The notes: generated from the sequence alone by a model not told the origin. A stretch of 64,000 nucleotides of DNA from Gerris lacustris (GCA_951217055.1 OX578276.1:119668979-119732978); one strand, 5' to 3'; numbered from the stretch's first letter, positions 35,728-46,384 are shown. Made by a program: numbers and translations.

Positions 35728-36010
35728 TTTACTTTTCCTTACCTTAAAAGGAAAAGTATTGTTTTTACCCAAAAAATCATAAAATCAAAATTTCAACGGA
35801 ATTATCCGTTTTGGATGTTTTTAAGTCCATTATAGAGGTTTTTAGCTGGATGATGTATGTCTGTTTGTATGTGTGTCTGTTTGTATGTGCCATGCCATCA
35901 CTCCCACAGATTTTAAGACATTAAATATAGCTGAGCCGCCCGGAAAATCATAAATTTTTGACGTCATTTATCACTTTAACGAGTCAGTAAAAAGTTCAAA
36001 AATTCGTAAT
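35728..36010 (+). repeat. Dispersed repeat B, divergent copy
   Basis: It begins with a hairpin (ACTTTTCCTT...AAAAGGAAAAGT), then TATTG. ATTTCAACGG...GTCCATTATAGAGG follows, then a TGTATGTCTGTTTGTATGTG stretch at the position where other copies have GTCTGTCTGTG. The stem sequence differs from CTTTCTC/GAGAAAG but still pairs. Confidence 0.45.
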
Positions 36011-36355
36011 AACTCGAAACTTTTTCCGTTTCTGCTAAAATTTGCAATACTTAAAAGAACTAATAAAAGTAATTTTTACGAATTTAGATCGATCTGACAT
36101 ATTCCCACCCTCCTCTTCTCTTACGGAACCTGACACAACTGTCACCTTCATTTCATTCACCAGATTTGTCTCTGAATTCAAATACGGCAAGTCAGAAATT
36201 CCTATCTGTCTTCAGGGAACATTACTTGTCTCTTGGCAGTCTGCTTAGTATTTAAAAAATAAATCTATTAATAAGTCATACTTATTTTAAAATTAAACAT
36301 ACAAAATTTAGATGAGAAGTTTTCCATTCATATAAACTAATAAAAATTTTCTTTT

Positions 36356-36357
<2 letters not shown>

Positions 36358-36399
<42 letters not shown>
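36358..36399. repeat. T42 homopolymer
   Basis: Forty-two consecutive T. It could be the poly(A) tail of a minus-strand retroelement, but no recognisable body adjoins it. Confidence 0.95.
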
Positions 36400-36403
<4 letters not shown>

Positions 36404-37231
36404 ATTTTGTAATCGTCATTTGGTCTATTTAGATTGAAATATTTGAATTGGAAATAGGAAATATAATTTGTTTTCTATTTTAAGCAATTAAAATTTAAAT
36501 CTAGAAGATGCGTAATAGTAAATTAATTGATACATTTTCAAGAAGGTTTAAAAAATATATTCTAGGCCTATAAATTACTCAGAATATGTTATGAATAGTT
36601 TGCATTTATAAATTAATATTTTAATTAAGTTATTTCTTATTTTATCTATAAATTAAACTGACATTTTATTGCTCTTATAGTTGCATGCAATTAATTAAAT
36701 TACAAACTTTATACTATTAAATAATAATTATTTATATCTTGCCAACTATAAAAATTGAGTTATTAATTAAAACACATTTTGATTTTTAATTCATAATAGG
36801 GTTTGTCTTTAATTGGATTACAAAGGAATGTGGTATAATATGATGTAATTAATACAGGGTTCATAGTTTGTAATTAATTTACGTCTTAAAAAACAGGTTT
36901 ATTAACATTTCTTTTGTTTCTGATTGATTAATAATACGAGTATAAAAGTATTAAGCCAATTATTTATTAAAATATAATACTTAAATTATCGATTTTGACT
37001 CTAATCTATTTTGTTTGACAATTATTATCTGATTAGTATATAGTAAGAAGAGCTGAATATAAACCATTCTTTAAACAATACATATTGACATCAAATTAAA
37101 GTATTATAATATAATGAAGATCTCATCAATACTGTTTGAATTCATTAATCCTTCAAGAAATATACTGGGAATCTTATTACGGATCTCAAGCCAGATTATC
37201 CTTTTTATTTTCTCATATACGTAGTAGATAT
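36400..37231. other. AT-rich DNA, no gene seen
   Basis: No supported feature. Confidence 0.5.
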
Positions 37232-37846
37232 CAGCGTTTCTCAACCTTTTTGACCCGCAACCCAACAAATTGGTTTGAAATCATTTCGTGGCCCAATGTC
37301 AAACAACACCCAAGTACCCAAGTATGTTTTGTGGGTTTAGTATAACCTTAAGTTTTCTGTAAATATAATTTTTCTGAGTCACATTCACCTAGGTTCTGTA
37401 ATAAATTAAATAACAGCGAAATAAGCAATATAAATATGAGTCCTAATTGGAAGTAATCATTACCAAAAACAAAATACGATTATGATATTTATCATTTACA
37501 CAATCTAAGTTAAAGTTAAAATCAAACACTAACAAAACAAATAGACACAAAAAAACTTAAAAGAAAGGTTCAAACAGTTACAAACCTAAACTACGAGTAT
37601 AAAATCTGTGAATTACTGGATATGGGATTAAATAAACAAACACGCTCATAGTCATAGACTAGGGCCCACCATTATTATTTTACCACCCTTTTTTCTTATG
37701 TCTCACTATCTCCCCACCGAATACAACTTCTTGGCAAGTCATATTCAGTGTCAATACTGTTTAAGCATGCATTTAATAATTTTTTTTACCATTTCCTTCG
37801 TGACCCCCAAAAAAATGTACCGCGACCCAAAGGTTGAGAATCGCTG
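37232..37846. mobile_element. hAT non-autonomous element with Charlie-like ends
   Basis: The left end CAGCGTTTCTCAACCTTTTT and the right end, which on the other strand reads CAGCGATTCTCAACCTTTGG, form imperfect TIRs. CAGNGNTTCTCAACC is the terminal pattern of Charlie-type hAT transposons. The flanks GTAGATAT (37224-37231) and GTATATAT (37848-37855) are a 7-of-8 match for an 8-bp duplication. The 615-bp interior has no transposase. Confidence 0.65.
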
Positions 37847-37860
37847 AGTATATATTATAA

Positions 37861-38200
37861 ATTATAATAAGAGAAAGCATTGTGATGGCACGAAAATTTG
37901 ATATTGAGATTTTGATTTGGACGTTTTACACCCTTTGAGGTCACCTGAGTCCATAAAAGTGGATTTTAAAAAATGTCGATTTTCATTTTTAAAAAAATCT
38001 AAACTGAAGTCGATTTATATACGAATCTAACGATATAAGTCGTTTTCCCGGGAAAAAAACTAATTTTCTAGATATTAATGAAAATAAATGAGATTTTGTT
38101 AAAAGCAAAAACAAAAAGTTAACTAGCACCTGTTAAAAAAATTTTAAATGTTTTTAAAAATAAATAAATTTAAATGAGTTTTTAAATATAGTTTTAGTAT
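37861..38200 (+). repeat. Dispersed repeat B, copy 2
   Basis: AAGAGAAAGCATTGTGATGG, then GAGGTCACCTGAGTCCATAA, TACGAATCTAACGATATAAG and AAGCAAAAACAAAAAGTTAA align with copies at 19144 and 41992. It lies directly beside the hAT-like element on its left and the TIR element on its right. Confidence 0.65.
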
Positions 38201-38211
38201 TCACTGGTGTT

Positions 38212-39228
38212 GGGCAAAAAGGGCTTAAGTCAGGAAATATGAAGTTTTCAAGGCGATTTACCAAACTTTTGAAAAATCATTATAAATCCTGTCTAAGTGT
38301 TTTTTACTTCCTGAACCACTATATTATCTTAACAGTGACTATTCATTACAGTGAAATTCAATATTTAAATAAACATTATTTATTTATATATTTTAGGCCC
38401 ACTTCAGCCCATTAGACCATTAGCCCATTATAGGTTGGGTACTTTAAGTCCCTATGATCATAAGTTAAGCCCTTTGTACTTCCAATATGCTACTTAATTC
38501 TTTTTTATCAAGGATATGTGGGATAAACCTGGCTCTGTGAGTTTTGAAACGTTAGGAAAAATTAAATATTACTCATTATTTTATGTGAAAATTATGTTTT
38601 TATTTAAATTTTAAAATGCTCAAAAATAATAATTCATTTGTTTATTACAAAATATGTAATAAACAAAGTTATTTATTTCCGCACAAATTTTTTTAAGAAT
38701 TTTTTGATGAAATATTTTTGAGATTGAGTTAGGTTAACTAACTGATAACATCACATTGTTGACAATATTACTACTTTAAACTTCTCAATAATAAAACTGA
38801 GTACATATTTATTTTATTTTGTTATTTTTGAAAATTATAATGAGCACACGATTTCAGCGATTCATTTGGCTTATGTTTGCATACAAGTTGGTTCTTTGCT
38901 GGTACAAAAGAACTAAGTAGCGACACTTAGTGCATTTGGATCAAACCTTTGATCCAAAGGGCGTAACATGCAACCACATAGGCCCTTCTGATTTGCTCGC
39001 ACATTCTGGTAAAAAGGACTCAAGTGTCATTGGAGTCACTTAAGCCTTTTATATCAATGTTGAACAGCAAATGTGACTGGTGCCCTTCAGATCAGATTGT
39101 TTATATACATATAGACTCGTCTGAGACGTTTGTACCAATGGAAAGAGCAGGATTTTTTGGTCTAGAAGACGTAAAAACCTCATTTTCGTAAAAATTACGA
39201 CTTAAGCCCTTTTTAACCAACACCAGTG
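38212..39228. mobile_element. TIR element (~1.02 kb) with ~30-bp inverted ends and TTAAGCCC subterminal motifs
   Basis: CACTGGTGTTGG followed by AAAAAGGGCTTAAGTC at the left end is mirrored by GACTTAAGCCCTTTTT and CCAACACCAGTG at 39199-39228. TTAAGCCC-type motifs recur inside (near 38466 and 39043). It could be a hAT-type non-autonomous element; the flanks (TTAGTATT and GTATATCA) give no clear duplication. No coding capacity. Confidence 0.7.
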
Positions 39229-39494
39229 GTATATCAATATAAAAAAGTTTTGTCTGATTTATCGGACAGATTTTGTTTTTAGAAATGTATTTATAATAAT
39301 CGATCTTAAAAATGATTAATTATTCGAACACCACAGTTTTAAACTGCTATATAATGGTAGATTGAATTATTCGGACACAACATTTTTAAAGTGATATTTA
39401 ATGGTAGATTGAATGACATCAAATTCTCTCCTATTATGATTTAACAATAATTCTTTTGTTAATATCCACATTAAGCCCGGGCGCACATTGAGGC
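39229..39494. other. AT-rich DNA, no gene seen
   Basis: No supported feature. AATGGTAGATTGAAT is repeated at about 39354 and 39401. Confidence 0.5.
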
Positions 39495-39677
39495 GCAGTG
39501 CAGGGTAGCACAGTTGTTTTCAACCGCAGATATATACGAAACCGTACAAATTGAGACGCAAGGAGAGCAGGCAGTACTACACCACACGTGGCCTACATGA
39601 CGCTAGTGGATCTGGCGTCTCAATTCGCGCTGTCTCGAATATTTCTGCTGTTAAAATTAACTGTGCTGCCCTGCCCT
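39495..39677. repeat. Short GC-richer inverted-repeat element (~180 bp)
   Basis: CAGGGTAGCACAG (39501-39513) pairs with CTGTGCTGCCCTG (39661-39673), and TTGAGACGC near 39553 pairs with GCGTCTCAA near 39615. It is probably a small MITE. No target duplication was recognised. Confidence 0.55.
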
Positions 39678-40781
39678 ACGAGAATACTTTTTTAAGAAAA
39701 AGGTAGAGTTAAAGAAATTTGTTGACATGGAAATTAGAGAATGCATCGTTATTATTAATGAGTGAATCACAGATATGGATGTTTTAATCTAGACCAAGTT
39801 TTAATCTAGACCAAGCCTACTTTCTAATAGTTTATTACCACTAAATTTATTTTTCTTAAAAGAAGGAAATGCTGAGGTTCCTACCTTTTATGTTTCAGTG
39901 CGTATGCTTTTTTATAATGTATTTAATTATCTTTTAGTTCATAAATATTTCTTATTCCTTTTAAGCTCGAATAAAAAAAATAAACCAGAGCTGAAACTAT
40001 AAACGATGTTCTATAAGTGCTTTACTTGCAATTTTCATGAAACTACTTGGCTTGAAAGAACTTTAATATTAATTTTAACGGACATAACATTATATTTAAT
40101 TGTGTATACATTAAATAATAATTACCTGGTCCGTTATAAATGAATTGTGTATGGAAGGGAACTTAGTCGAGTGACTATGAAGGAACCACCTGACGCGACC
40201 TAGATAGCGACCTCAGTCCTGAACAGTGACCGTTATTAATGTCTTCCAGTAAGGTGTTATTTATATCCTTATTTTTTATATCTACCTGTTAGTAGAGAGG
40301 AAAACAAGTAGTGGCAGGTTACAGGTGCTGATAATCCTTATAGACCTGAACCTGACCACAGACCACCTGCCAATTCCTTTTTACCTGTTTTCTTTTCACT
40401 ATTGTATCTTGTTCTAGATAACCTTCAAGGCCTTCTTCATAATGATCTTTACTCCTTTATCGACTGATCACGAAACTTCAGCTAGTTTTATTTTAGAAAA
40501 GATTCCTTTGCAAAAAAAGAATCCATTTAACTAAAATAAGAACTATTTTTAATTTTTAATTTTATTAGAGCTTTTACACTTTTATTTATTGGTATTATTT
40601 TATTAGAATATGCTACTCTAGTTTATGTAGGGAATAATTAAGTATTATTATCATTAGTAAAACATATTTTATATCATTCAATAACTACCATTGGTATTAA
40701 TCAGTTACTCATGTGAGACCTTGAAATTTATAAAATTTTATCAAAAGTAAATAATTGTCAAAACATTATATCAAAAATACT
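39678..40781. other. AT-rich DNA, no gene seen
   Basis: The 17-mer TTTTAATCTAGACCAAG is tandemly duplicated at 39782-39815. A GC-moderate patch at 40150-40420 shows no open frame of note. Confidence 0.5.
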
Positions 40782-41368
40782 GCCTCCAAGCTTACCGAAT
40801 GTAACTGAAGCTACGTGATTGTTCTGAAGAGCGAACAATTTTAGGTCTCCGATTTCAATAATCAGTTTCAGACATCAGGGAACATTTTTGGTTCCGTGTC
40901 TGTCTGTCGGTCTGTCCGTCTGTCCGTCTGTCTCTATATTTTTGCGAACCATATATCTTCCAATTTTAATGAAATTTGGATGGTAGATGTAGATCATGAT
41001 TAGCCCATTGTTGGTCCCTTATAAGTTTCAACCTTCTTCGCTCATTTAATTATCTTCCACATGCACATAAACATTCATACATTTACACCTGTATAGCTTC
41101 ATAAGTACTCATCTGATTTGTATCAAACTTTTATAGTTTATCGAAAGTAACCCTCAGATAGCCCCAGATTAATTTGAACCCTCTGCGCTCTTTAACTTTT
41201 GCTAAATTAAAAGTTTAATTCAAGTAAAAAATCAAAACAATTTTGACAGATAAAAAAAACGAGGGAAACAACTAAACACAATAGAGAATAATGGCTTGTA
41301 AAAGCATCAAATCAATAATGTACGTGGTAGGAGGCGAGGAAGCTATGTGCCACACCAATTGGCAGTCT
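40782..41368 (+). repeat. Dispersed repeat A, full-looking copy (+)
   Basis: It starts GCCTCCAAGCTTACCGAATG and then GTTCTGAAGAGCGAAC. A (GTCTGTCY)n stretch (about 40897-40934), GCGAACCATATATCTTCCAA, GGTCCCTTATAAGTTTCAAC and AAGTTTAATTCAAG follow. It ends AAGCTATGTGCCACACCAAT then TGGCAGTCT. The reverse copy at 55784-56411 has the same blocks in mirrored order. No coding capacity. The two short hairpins at its start would suit a Helitron/Helentron-type non-autonomous element, but this is inference. Confidence 0.7.
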
Positions 41369-41991
41369 ATTTTTTAAATTATTTTTTAATGATCCCTGTT
41401 TATTATTAACTTGCTTTATATTCCCACTACATAAAGTTTTGTATTATTTTTATCGAGTAAAATAATAATAATTGTAATAATAATAATAATATTAATTTTT
41501 ATTCCTCACAAAAATAAATTTGACAATTACTTTTACAAATTTTAAATTAAATTAATATCTTAGCTACATATACATCTCTTTTTTCATGGTGTGGGTGAAC
41601 GCCCCCAAATATATAAAAAAACATTATTTTTACACAAAAATCATTATTTTTCCTTTCGTAACTTATAGTTATACTTAATTGATAATCAAAATACTCTTCA
41701 AGTATACTAGTATGTGTAGCTTTAACAAAATAGCTTGGGATAATCTACTTGAGTTAGTTGGAATGGAAAGCCAAAGCACCCGGAAAAACTTAATCAAATA
41801 ATTTATTATTATTATGATACCTATTCTCTATCTTTGCCCACCATTATCACAGAAATTATACTTTTACCGGTAAAGATGTTCAGTGAATTAAACGTGCGGT
41901 TTACTTTGATTTCATCTTCTTTCCTGTACCTAAAGTTGGTCTAAAAAGGATTAGCGAATTTTACCATGATCCATATTATATTTTACTGTCT
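41369..41991. other. AT-rich DNA, no gene seen
   Basis: No supported feature. An AAT/ATA-rich simple stretch lies near 41460-41500. Confidence 0.5.
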
Positions 41992-42440
41992 CATATAAAG
42001 AGAAAGTATTGTGATGGTGTGAAAATTCGATTTTTGAATGGATTTACACATTTTGAGGTCCTATGAGTCTAGAAAAGTAGTTTTTAAAAAAAGTCTGTCT
42101 GTGCAAACGCCTGGAGCCTAAACTAACCGATTTTGACGAAATTTGGCATACATGTTCAGAAAAATCATACACCGGGGTGAAATCAAGAAATGAATTTTAG
42201 ATCTTAATTCAAGGGCGCTAACCCCCTAAAACTCTGAAAATACGCGAAAAAATCATTTCTCGAAAACGATTCCGACGAATCATTTTAAAATGTATTCCAT
42301 TTAAATTAGGATCTGACGATATAAGTCGTTTTCTTAGGAAAAATCTAGTTTCTGAGATATTGATGAAAATAAATCTGATTTTGTTAAAAATCAAAAACAA
42401 AAAGTAAAGACTCACCTGTCGATTATATTTAAAAATAAAT
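41992..42440 (+). repeat. Dispersed repeat B, copy 3 (left part, interrupted by the tRNA-like array)
   Basis: It starts ACTGTCTCATATAAAGAGAAAG followed by TATTGTGATGG. GTCTGTCTGTGCAAACGCCT, CGATTTTGACGAAATTTGGC and CAAAAACAAAAAGTAAAG follow. It is broken at AAAAATAAAT (42431-42440), and AAAAATAAAT recurs at about 43606 where repeat-B-like tail sequence resumes. Confidence 0.7.
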
Positions 42441-42542
42441 TTTACGATTTTGGTAGTATTCATACTACGGAAAGATTAAATTTTAATTTAAATCAAATTA
42501 TAATTATTAACAACTACGGGAAACAACCAGAGAAAAATACAC

Positions 42543-42614
42543 TCCAGCGCTGGGATTTGAACCACAGGCCTCTATATTTTCAGTATAGCGCTCTACCAAC
42601 TAAGCTACGCAGGA
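42543..42614 (-). tRNA. tRNA-Phe(GAA)-like gene, array copy 1
   Basis: The minus strand gives a 72-nt cloverleaf with standard spacing. Acceptor TCCTGCG pairs with CGCTGGA (6 of 7). D arm GCTT...GAGC pairs with one G-T. Anticodon stem CTATA/TATAG is perfect with loop CTGAAAA, anticodon GAA (Phe). The T arm TGTGG/CCCAG pairs poorly. Box A (TAGCTTAGTTGG) and box B (GGTTCAAATCC) are intact. A T5 run five bases downstream could end polymerase III transcription. The poor T stem suggests a pseudogene or SINE-type head more than a working tRNA. Confidence 0.55.
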
Positions 42615-42888
42615 GAATGAATTTCTCTGACGTTAATGATACCTTGTCCCGAATTTAAGCTTTCAATTTTCCACAAATCTGAGAAGTCAACATTAATGAC
42701 AAAGAACTAGATCGAGAAATAACGCTTATAATTATAAAGTACCCAATTAGTACCTGTACTTAGTACAATCAATTTGAAATTCATATTTTACGATTTTGGT
42801 AGTATTCATACTACGGAAAGATGAAATTTTAATTTAAATCAAATTATAATTATTAACAACTACGGGAAACAACCAGAGAAAAATACAC

Positions 42889-42960
42889 TCCAGCGCTGGG
42901 ATTTGAACCACAGGCCTCTATATTTCCAGTATAGCGCTCTACCAACTAAGCTACGCAGGA
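42889..42960 (-). tRNA. tRNA-like gene, array copy 2 (anticodon changed to GGA)
   Basis: Same 72-nt structure as copy 1, but the anticodon loop is CTGGAAA, so position 35 reads G and the anticodon would be GGA (a serine anticodon on a Phe-like body). Boxes A and B and the T5 run are kept. Probably a pseudogene. Confidence 0.5.
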
Positions 42961-43234
42961 GAATGAATTTCTCTGACGTTAATGATACCTTGTCCCGAAT
43001 TTAAGCTTTCAATTTTCCACAAATCTGAGAAGTCAACATTAATGACAAAGAACTAGATCGAGAAATAACGCTTATAATTATAAAGTACCCAATTAGTACC
43101 TGTACTTAGTACAATCAATTTGAAATTCATATTTTACGATTTTGGTAGTATTCATACTACGGAAAGATGAAATTTTAATTTAAATCAAATTATAATTATT
43201 AACAACTACGGGAAACAACCAGAGAAAAATACAC

Positions 43235-43306
43235 TCCAGCGCTGGGATTTGAACCACAGGCCTCTATATTTCCAGTATAGCGCTCTACCAACTAAGCTAC
43301 GCAGGA
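43235..43306 (-). tRNA. tRNA-like gene, array copy 3 (anticodon GGA)
   Basis: No difference from copy 2 was seen within the 72 nt, including loop CTGGAAA and the poor T stem. Probably a pseudogene. Confidence 0.5.
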
Positions 43307-43487
43307 GAATGAATTTCTCTGACGTTAATGATACCTTGTCCCGAATTTAAGCTTTCAATTTTCCACAAATCTGAGAAGTCAACATTAATGACAAAGAACT
43401 AGATTGAGAAATAACGCTTATAATTATAAAGTACCCAATTAGTACCTGTACTTAGTACAATCAATTTGAAATTCATTTTTTACGATT

Positions 43488-43605
43488 TTGGTAGAGCGCT
43501 ATACTGGAAATATAGAGGCCTGTGGTTCAAATCCCAGCGCTGGAGTGTATTTTTCTCTGGTTGTTTCCCGTAGTTGTTAATAATTATAATTTGATTTAAA
43601 TTTAA
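43488..43605 (+). repeat. Inverted partial unit closing the array
   Basis: From TTGGTAG the sequence switches to the opposite strand of the unit: tRNA-like bases from the D loop to the 3' end (43488-43544, 57 of 72 nt, GGA type), then the unit's flank (GTGTATTTTTCTCTGGTTGT) to about 43605. TTGGTAG occurs both at the unit start (GATTTTGGTAG) and in the tRNA D loop (AGTTGGTAG), so the join sits on a shared 7-mer. Confidence 0.9.
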
Positions 43606-43690
43606 AAATAAATAAATTAAATGAGATAAGGGATTTAAATACAATATCAATATCTATATGAGAAAGTTTTCTTTTATTTATGAATATGTA
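43606..43690 (+). repeat. Dispersed repeat B, tail resuming after the array
   Basis: AAAAATAAATAAATTAAATGAG resembles the tail of copy 2 (38150-38175). TATATGAGAAAGTTTTC near 43655-43672 is an approximate reverse complement of the start hairpin, so the element may have short inverted ends. Confidence 0.5.
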
Positions 43691-44559
43691 TATTTAAAAA
43701 CTAATTGCATTGAAGTTTCCGTCGTTTTTCAATACTTTAGGCTACAGGCGTGTCAATATAGAGATTAAAAAGGACCTTGACATTAAGTCGTACATGTCAC
43801 TACTTGGCTTTGTTAGGTTAGAAAGTCAGGAAGAGATTATCTGAATTAGAAAGAAAGTTGAAAATGAAAGTGAATCAACCTGTTTGTTTTGGGGTTGTTG
43901 ACTCTTCTGTAATCAAGTTCAGTTTTTAAGGAAAAATCATTCTAGCCTCCGGATTATATTAATGACTGATACTTAATCAATGTAATAGCCTGTTTAACAA
44001 CCAACCAAATCATGTAGATTTCACTACATAATTACTTCCTAAACGGTAGATTTGTTATAATAAAAAAAACTGAACAAGGAAAAGAATGTAAATATAAATG
44101 ACATATTAACTGCTTTATATAACCAGTAACAAACAAATATTGATTACATAACTGATTAAAACTCTACTATGATTTAAAGTTAATAAAGTAAACCATCTTG
44201 ATAAAGTTGTAGTTTGATATTGTAATAAATGTATTTTGTGTAATAAAGTTAAAATTTGGAAGGTTCAGTAAGCATAACGATTGCAAGCATGAAACATTTG
44301 CTTTTTTTAAAAATAATTTTTCTAAATATTTTCATGGATTTCAGCTTAATTGATAGGATTGTTCAACAAGTAAGCCATGTTGTATTGGAAAGAACTTAAT
44401 CCCTTTTTGTATAATTTCCATACACCTACATTTTAGGATCGGTTTTTAGGTCGATTAGAAATAAATTTATTACTAATTTGTAATTTTTTAAGATTTATTG
44501 GGACTTACTGAAAATACTGAACTAGCTAGATTTTTGCTCTTCGGGTTTTGTGGTTCCAG
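43691..44559. other. AT-rich DNA, no gene seen
   Basis: No supported feature. Confidence 0.5.
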
Positions 44560-45310
44560 AGATATCATCACGACAAATTTTGCATAAAAATATAAATTTA
44601 TAATATTGCTGTTTCTTGTGGGACGTTAGGGATGTAATATATAAAAAATCTTCTACATCATTTTTACTACATTTCAACTATGCTCTGAGTAATTTTCAAG
44701 CATAATTTCTTATTCATTAAGATCTAAATATTTTGTTATTTCGTCAAAATGAAATAATTAATGCTTGCTAAGGTACTCATGTCGTCTAGTTTGTAAGGAG
44801 GAAAATACTCCAATTCCAAAACATTCATAATAATTGAAAATCCTAATTCTACAATTGTAAAATTTTCCTTAATAACATCATGCATAGCAATACTACACAA
44901 TAACCCTTAACGTATTAACAAAAAAGTGGGAATTAGTGCAATGCTATAACTGAGCTGTGATATAGGTTTTTTTGTGTTGTTAAATGTTTTAATCAAATTG
45001 GTCAGAATTGTTTTGTTAATGTGTAAGATGTTATTAAGAAAATGTTTACAATTACAGAATTGTAGGATTTTCAATTAATATATGAATGTTTTGTAATTGG
45101 AGTATTTTCCTCCTTACAAACTAGTCGACATAAGTAGCTATGCAAGCACTTTAAAATATATTTTGATGCAATAATAAAAGATTTAGGTCCTAGCTCATGT
45201 AAATGATGCTTGAAAATTACCCAAACCAGAGACGAAATATAGCAAAAATGATTATTGCAGATTTTGTTTATATTTCATCCCTAACGATCCACAAGAAACA
45301 ACAATATTAA
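44560..45310. repeat. Imperfect palindrome (~750 bp)
   Basis: Blocks in the left half (ATTGCTGTTTCTTGTGG, AATTTTCAAGCAT, GTCTAGTTTGTAAGGAGGAA and AATACTCCAATT) return as reverse complements in the right half (AATTGGAGTATTTTCCTCCT then TACAAACTAG near 45100-45125, ATGCTTGAAAATTAC near 45207, CCACAAGAAACAACAAT near 45290). The right half contains GAGACGAAATATAGC, like the GGGCGAAATATAGC of the Penelope-like arms, so this may be an older, decayed fold-back of that kind. No coding capacity. Confidence 0.6.
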
Positions 45311-45420
45311 ATTATTGAGGGATCATCATTCATCTACAATTTAAATTTATAAGTTTATGCACTCTGTATTAGCTGTAACAAATTTGAAATTATTATGATT
45401 AATCATTCACAAATATATAT

Positions 45421-45950
45421 TACTAGCTGACCCGGCGAACTTCGTACCGCCTAATAAACATAAATAACACAAGAAATGTAAAGCTGCTACGTTTGAAAAA
45501 CCTTATAAATAGTTTAGTTAGTTAAATAATGTTGCCCTAGATGCAAAAATTTATAAAACAATTTGCAATATATACTTGTACAATATACAATATTGGCATA
45601 AGAGACATACAGATAAAGAAACATTCATTTTTATTTATAAAGATATAGATTATGCAAATATTTTTTCTGTATTTTCTATTTTACCCCCCTTCCAAAATGA
45701 AAATATGACAAAAATGTACATAGCAACAATTAATGTACTCTTGAAGAGAGTTTTTCAACAATATGCATTATGAAGGGTTTTCATTACTTTGACATTTGTA
45801 CCCCGTACCCCTGTGTACCAAAATCAGAAGATAGTTTCACTAACTCAGAAACCCTCCCGGGCATGCGTCCAACCATTCCCCAAAGTTTCATCGCAATCTG
45901 ATGAACAGTTTAGGCAGGCATGAGAGCCAGGCAGACAGACATTTGATATA
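45421..45950 (+). repeat. Interspersed repeat starting ACTAGCTGACCCGGCGAACT, with repeat C inside
   Basis: CTGACCCGGCGAACTTCGTACC is a start sequence widely seen in arthropod interspersed repeats. The end (CCCAAAGTTTCATCGCAATC, AGGCAGACAGACA, then AT-rich) is the matching style of 3' end. Repeat C is nested at 45660-45835. No protein-coding remnant was found. The class (LINE-derived or otherwise) is not resolved. Confidence 0.55.
45660..45835 (-). repeat. Dispersed repeat C, partial copy (reverse)
   Basis: TTTACCCCCCTTCCAAAATG, GACAAAAATGTACATAGCAACA, GTACTCTTGAAGAG and GTACCCCGTACCCCTGTGTACC match the right arm of 14437-15675. Confidence 0.7.
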
Positions 45951-46384
45951 ATTTATTTATTCTTTTGTTCATTTAAATGCACTAATTCGTATTGCATATT
46001 ATTATGATGGTTATCATTAGCATTATATCAGTCAATTCTCGATAAATATTGTTTATAAAATTTAAGTGTACTATAAATTAATTTATATAATTTTTAAATG
46101 ATTTTATAATTAAATCGTCAGAAGGTCCAGTGTCTGACAAGGTAAATTCCGGACAATGATTAGTTGTTCAATTTGCAGGTATAAAAAGTTTTATCACAAA
46201 ATCTGATTTCTTAACTACAACAGAAATCTATTGCGAAACCTGTTTAGTGGCTTGATTGATAAATTAGTTCGAACATCTAATCAGTAAATCTTGCAATCAT
46301 GGAAAAGCCAAACAAAAATGTATTTTAATCAGATGAATATTTGTCGAATTATCGTGCTAACGAGATTTCTGTTACATATGTCTC

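Larger units (their letters stand above)
42441..43495. repeat. Tandem array: 346-bp unit, three full copies plus a stub
   Basis: The motif TTTACGATTTTGGTAG starts units at 42441, 42787 and 43133 and a stub at 43479, each exactly 346 bases apart. The units differ at only a few positions (for example GATTAAATT against GATGAAATT, and AGATCGAG against AGATTGAG). Each carries a 72-nt tRNA-like gene on the minus strand. The stub breaks at TTGGTAG, where an inverted partial unit begins. Confidence 0.95.
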
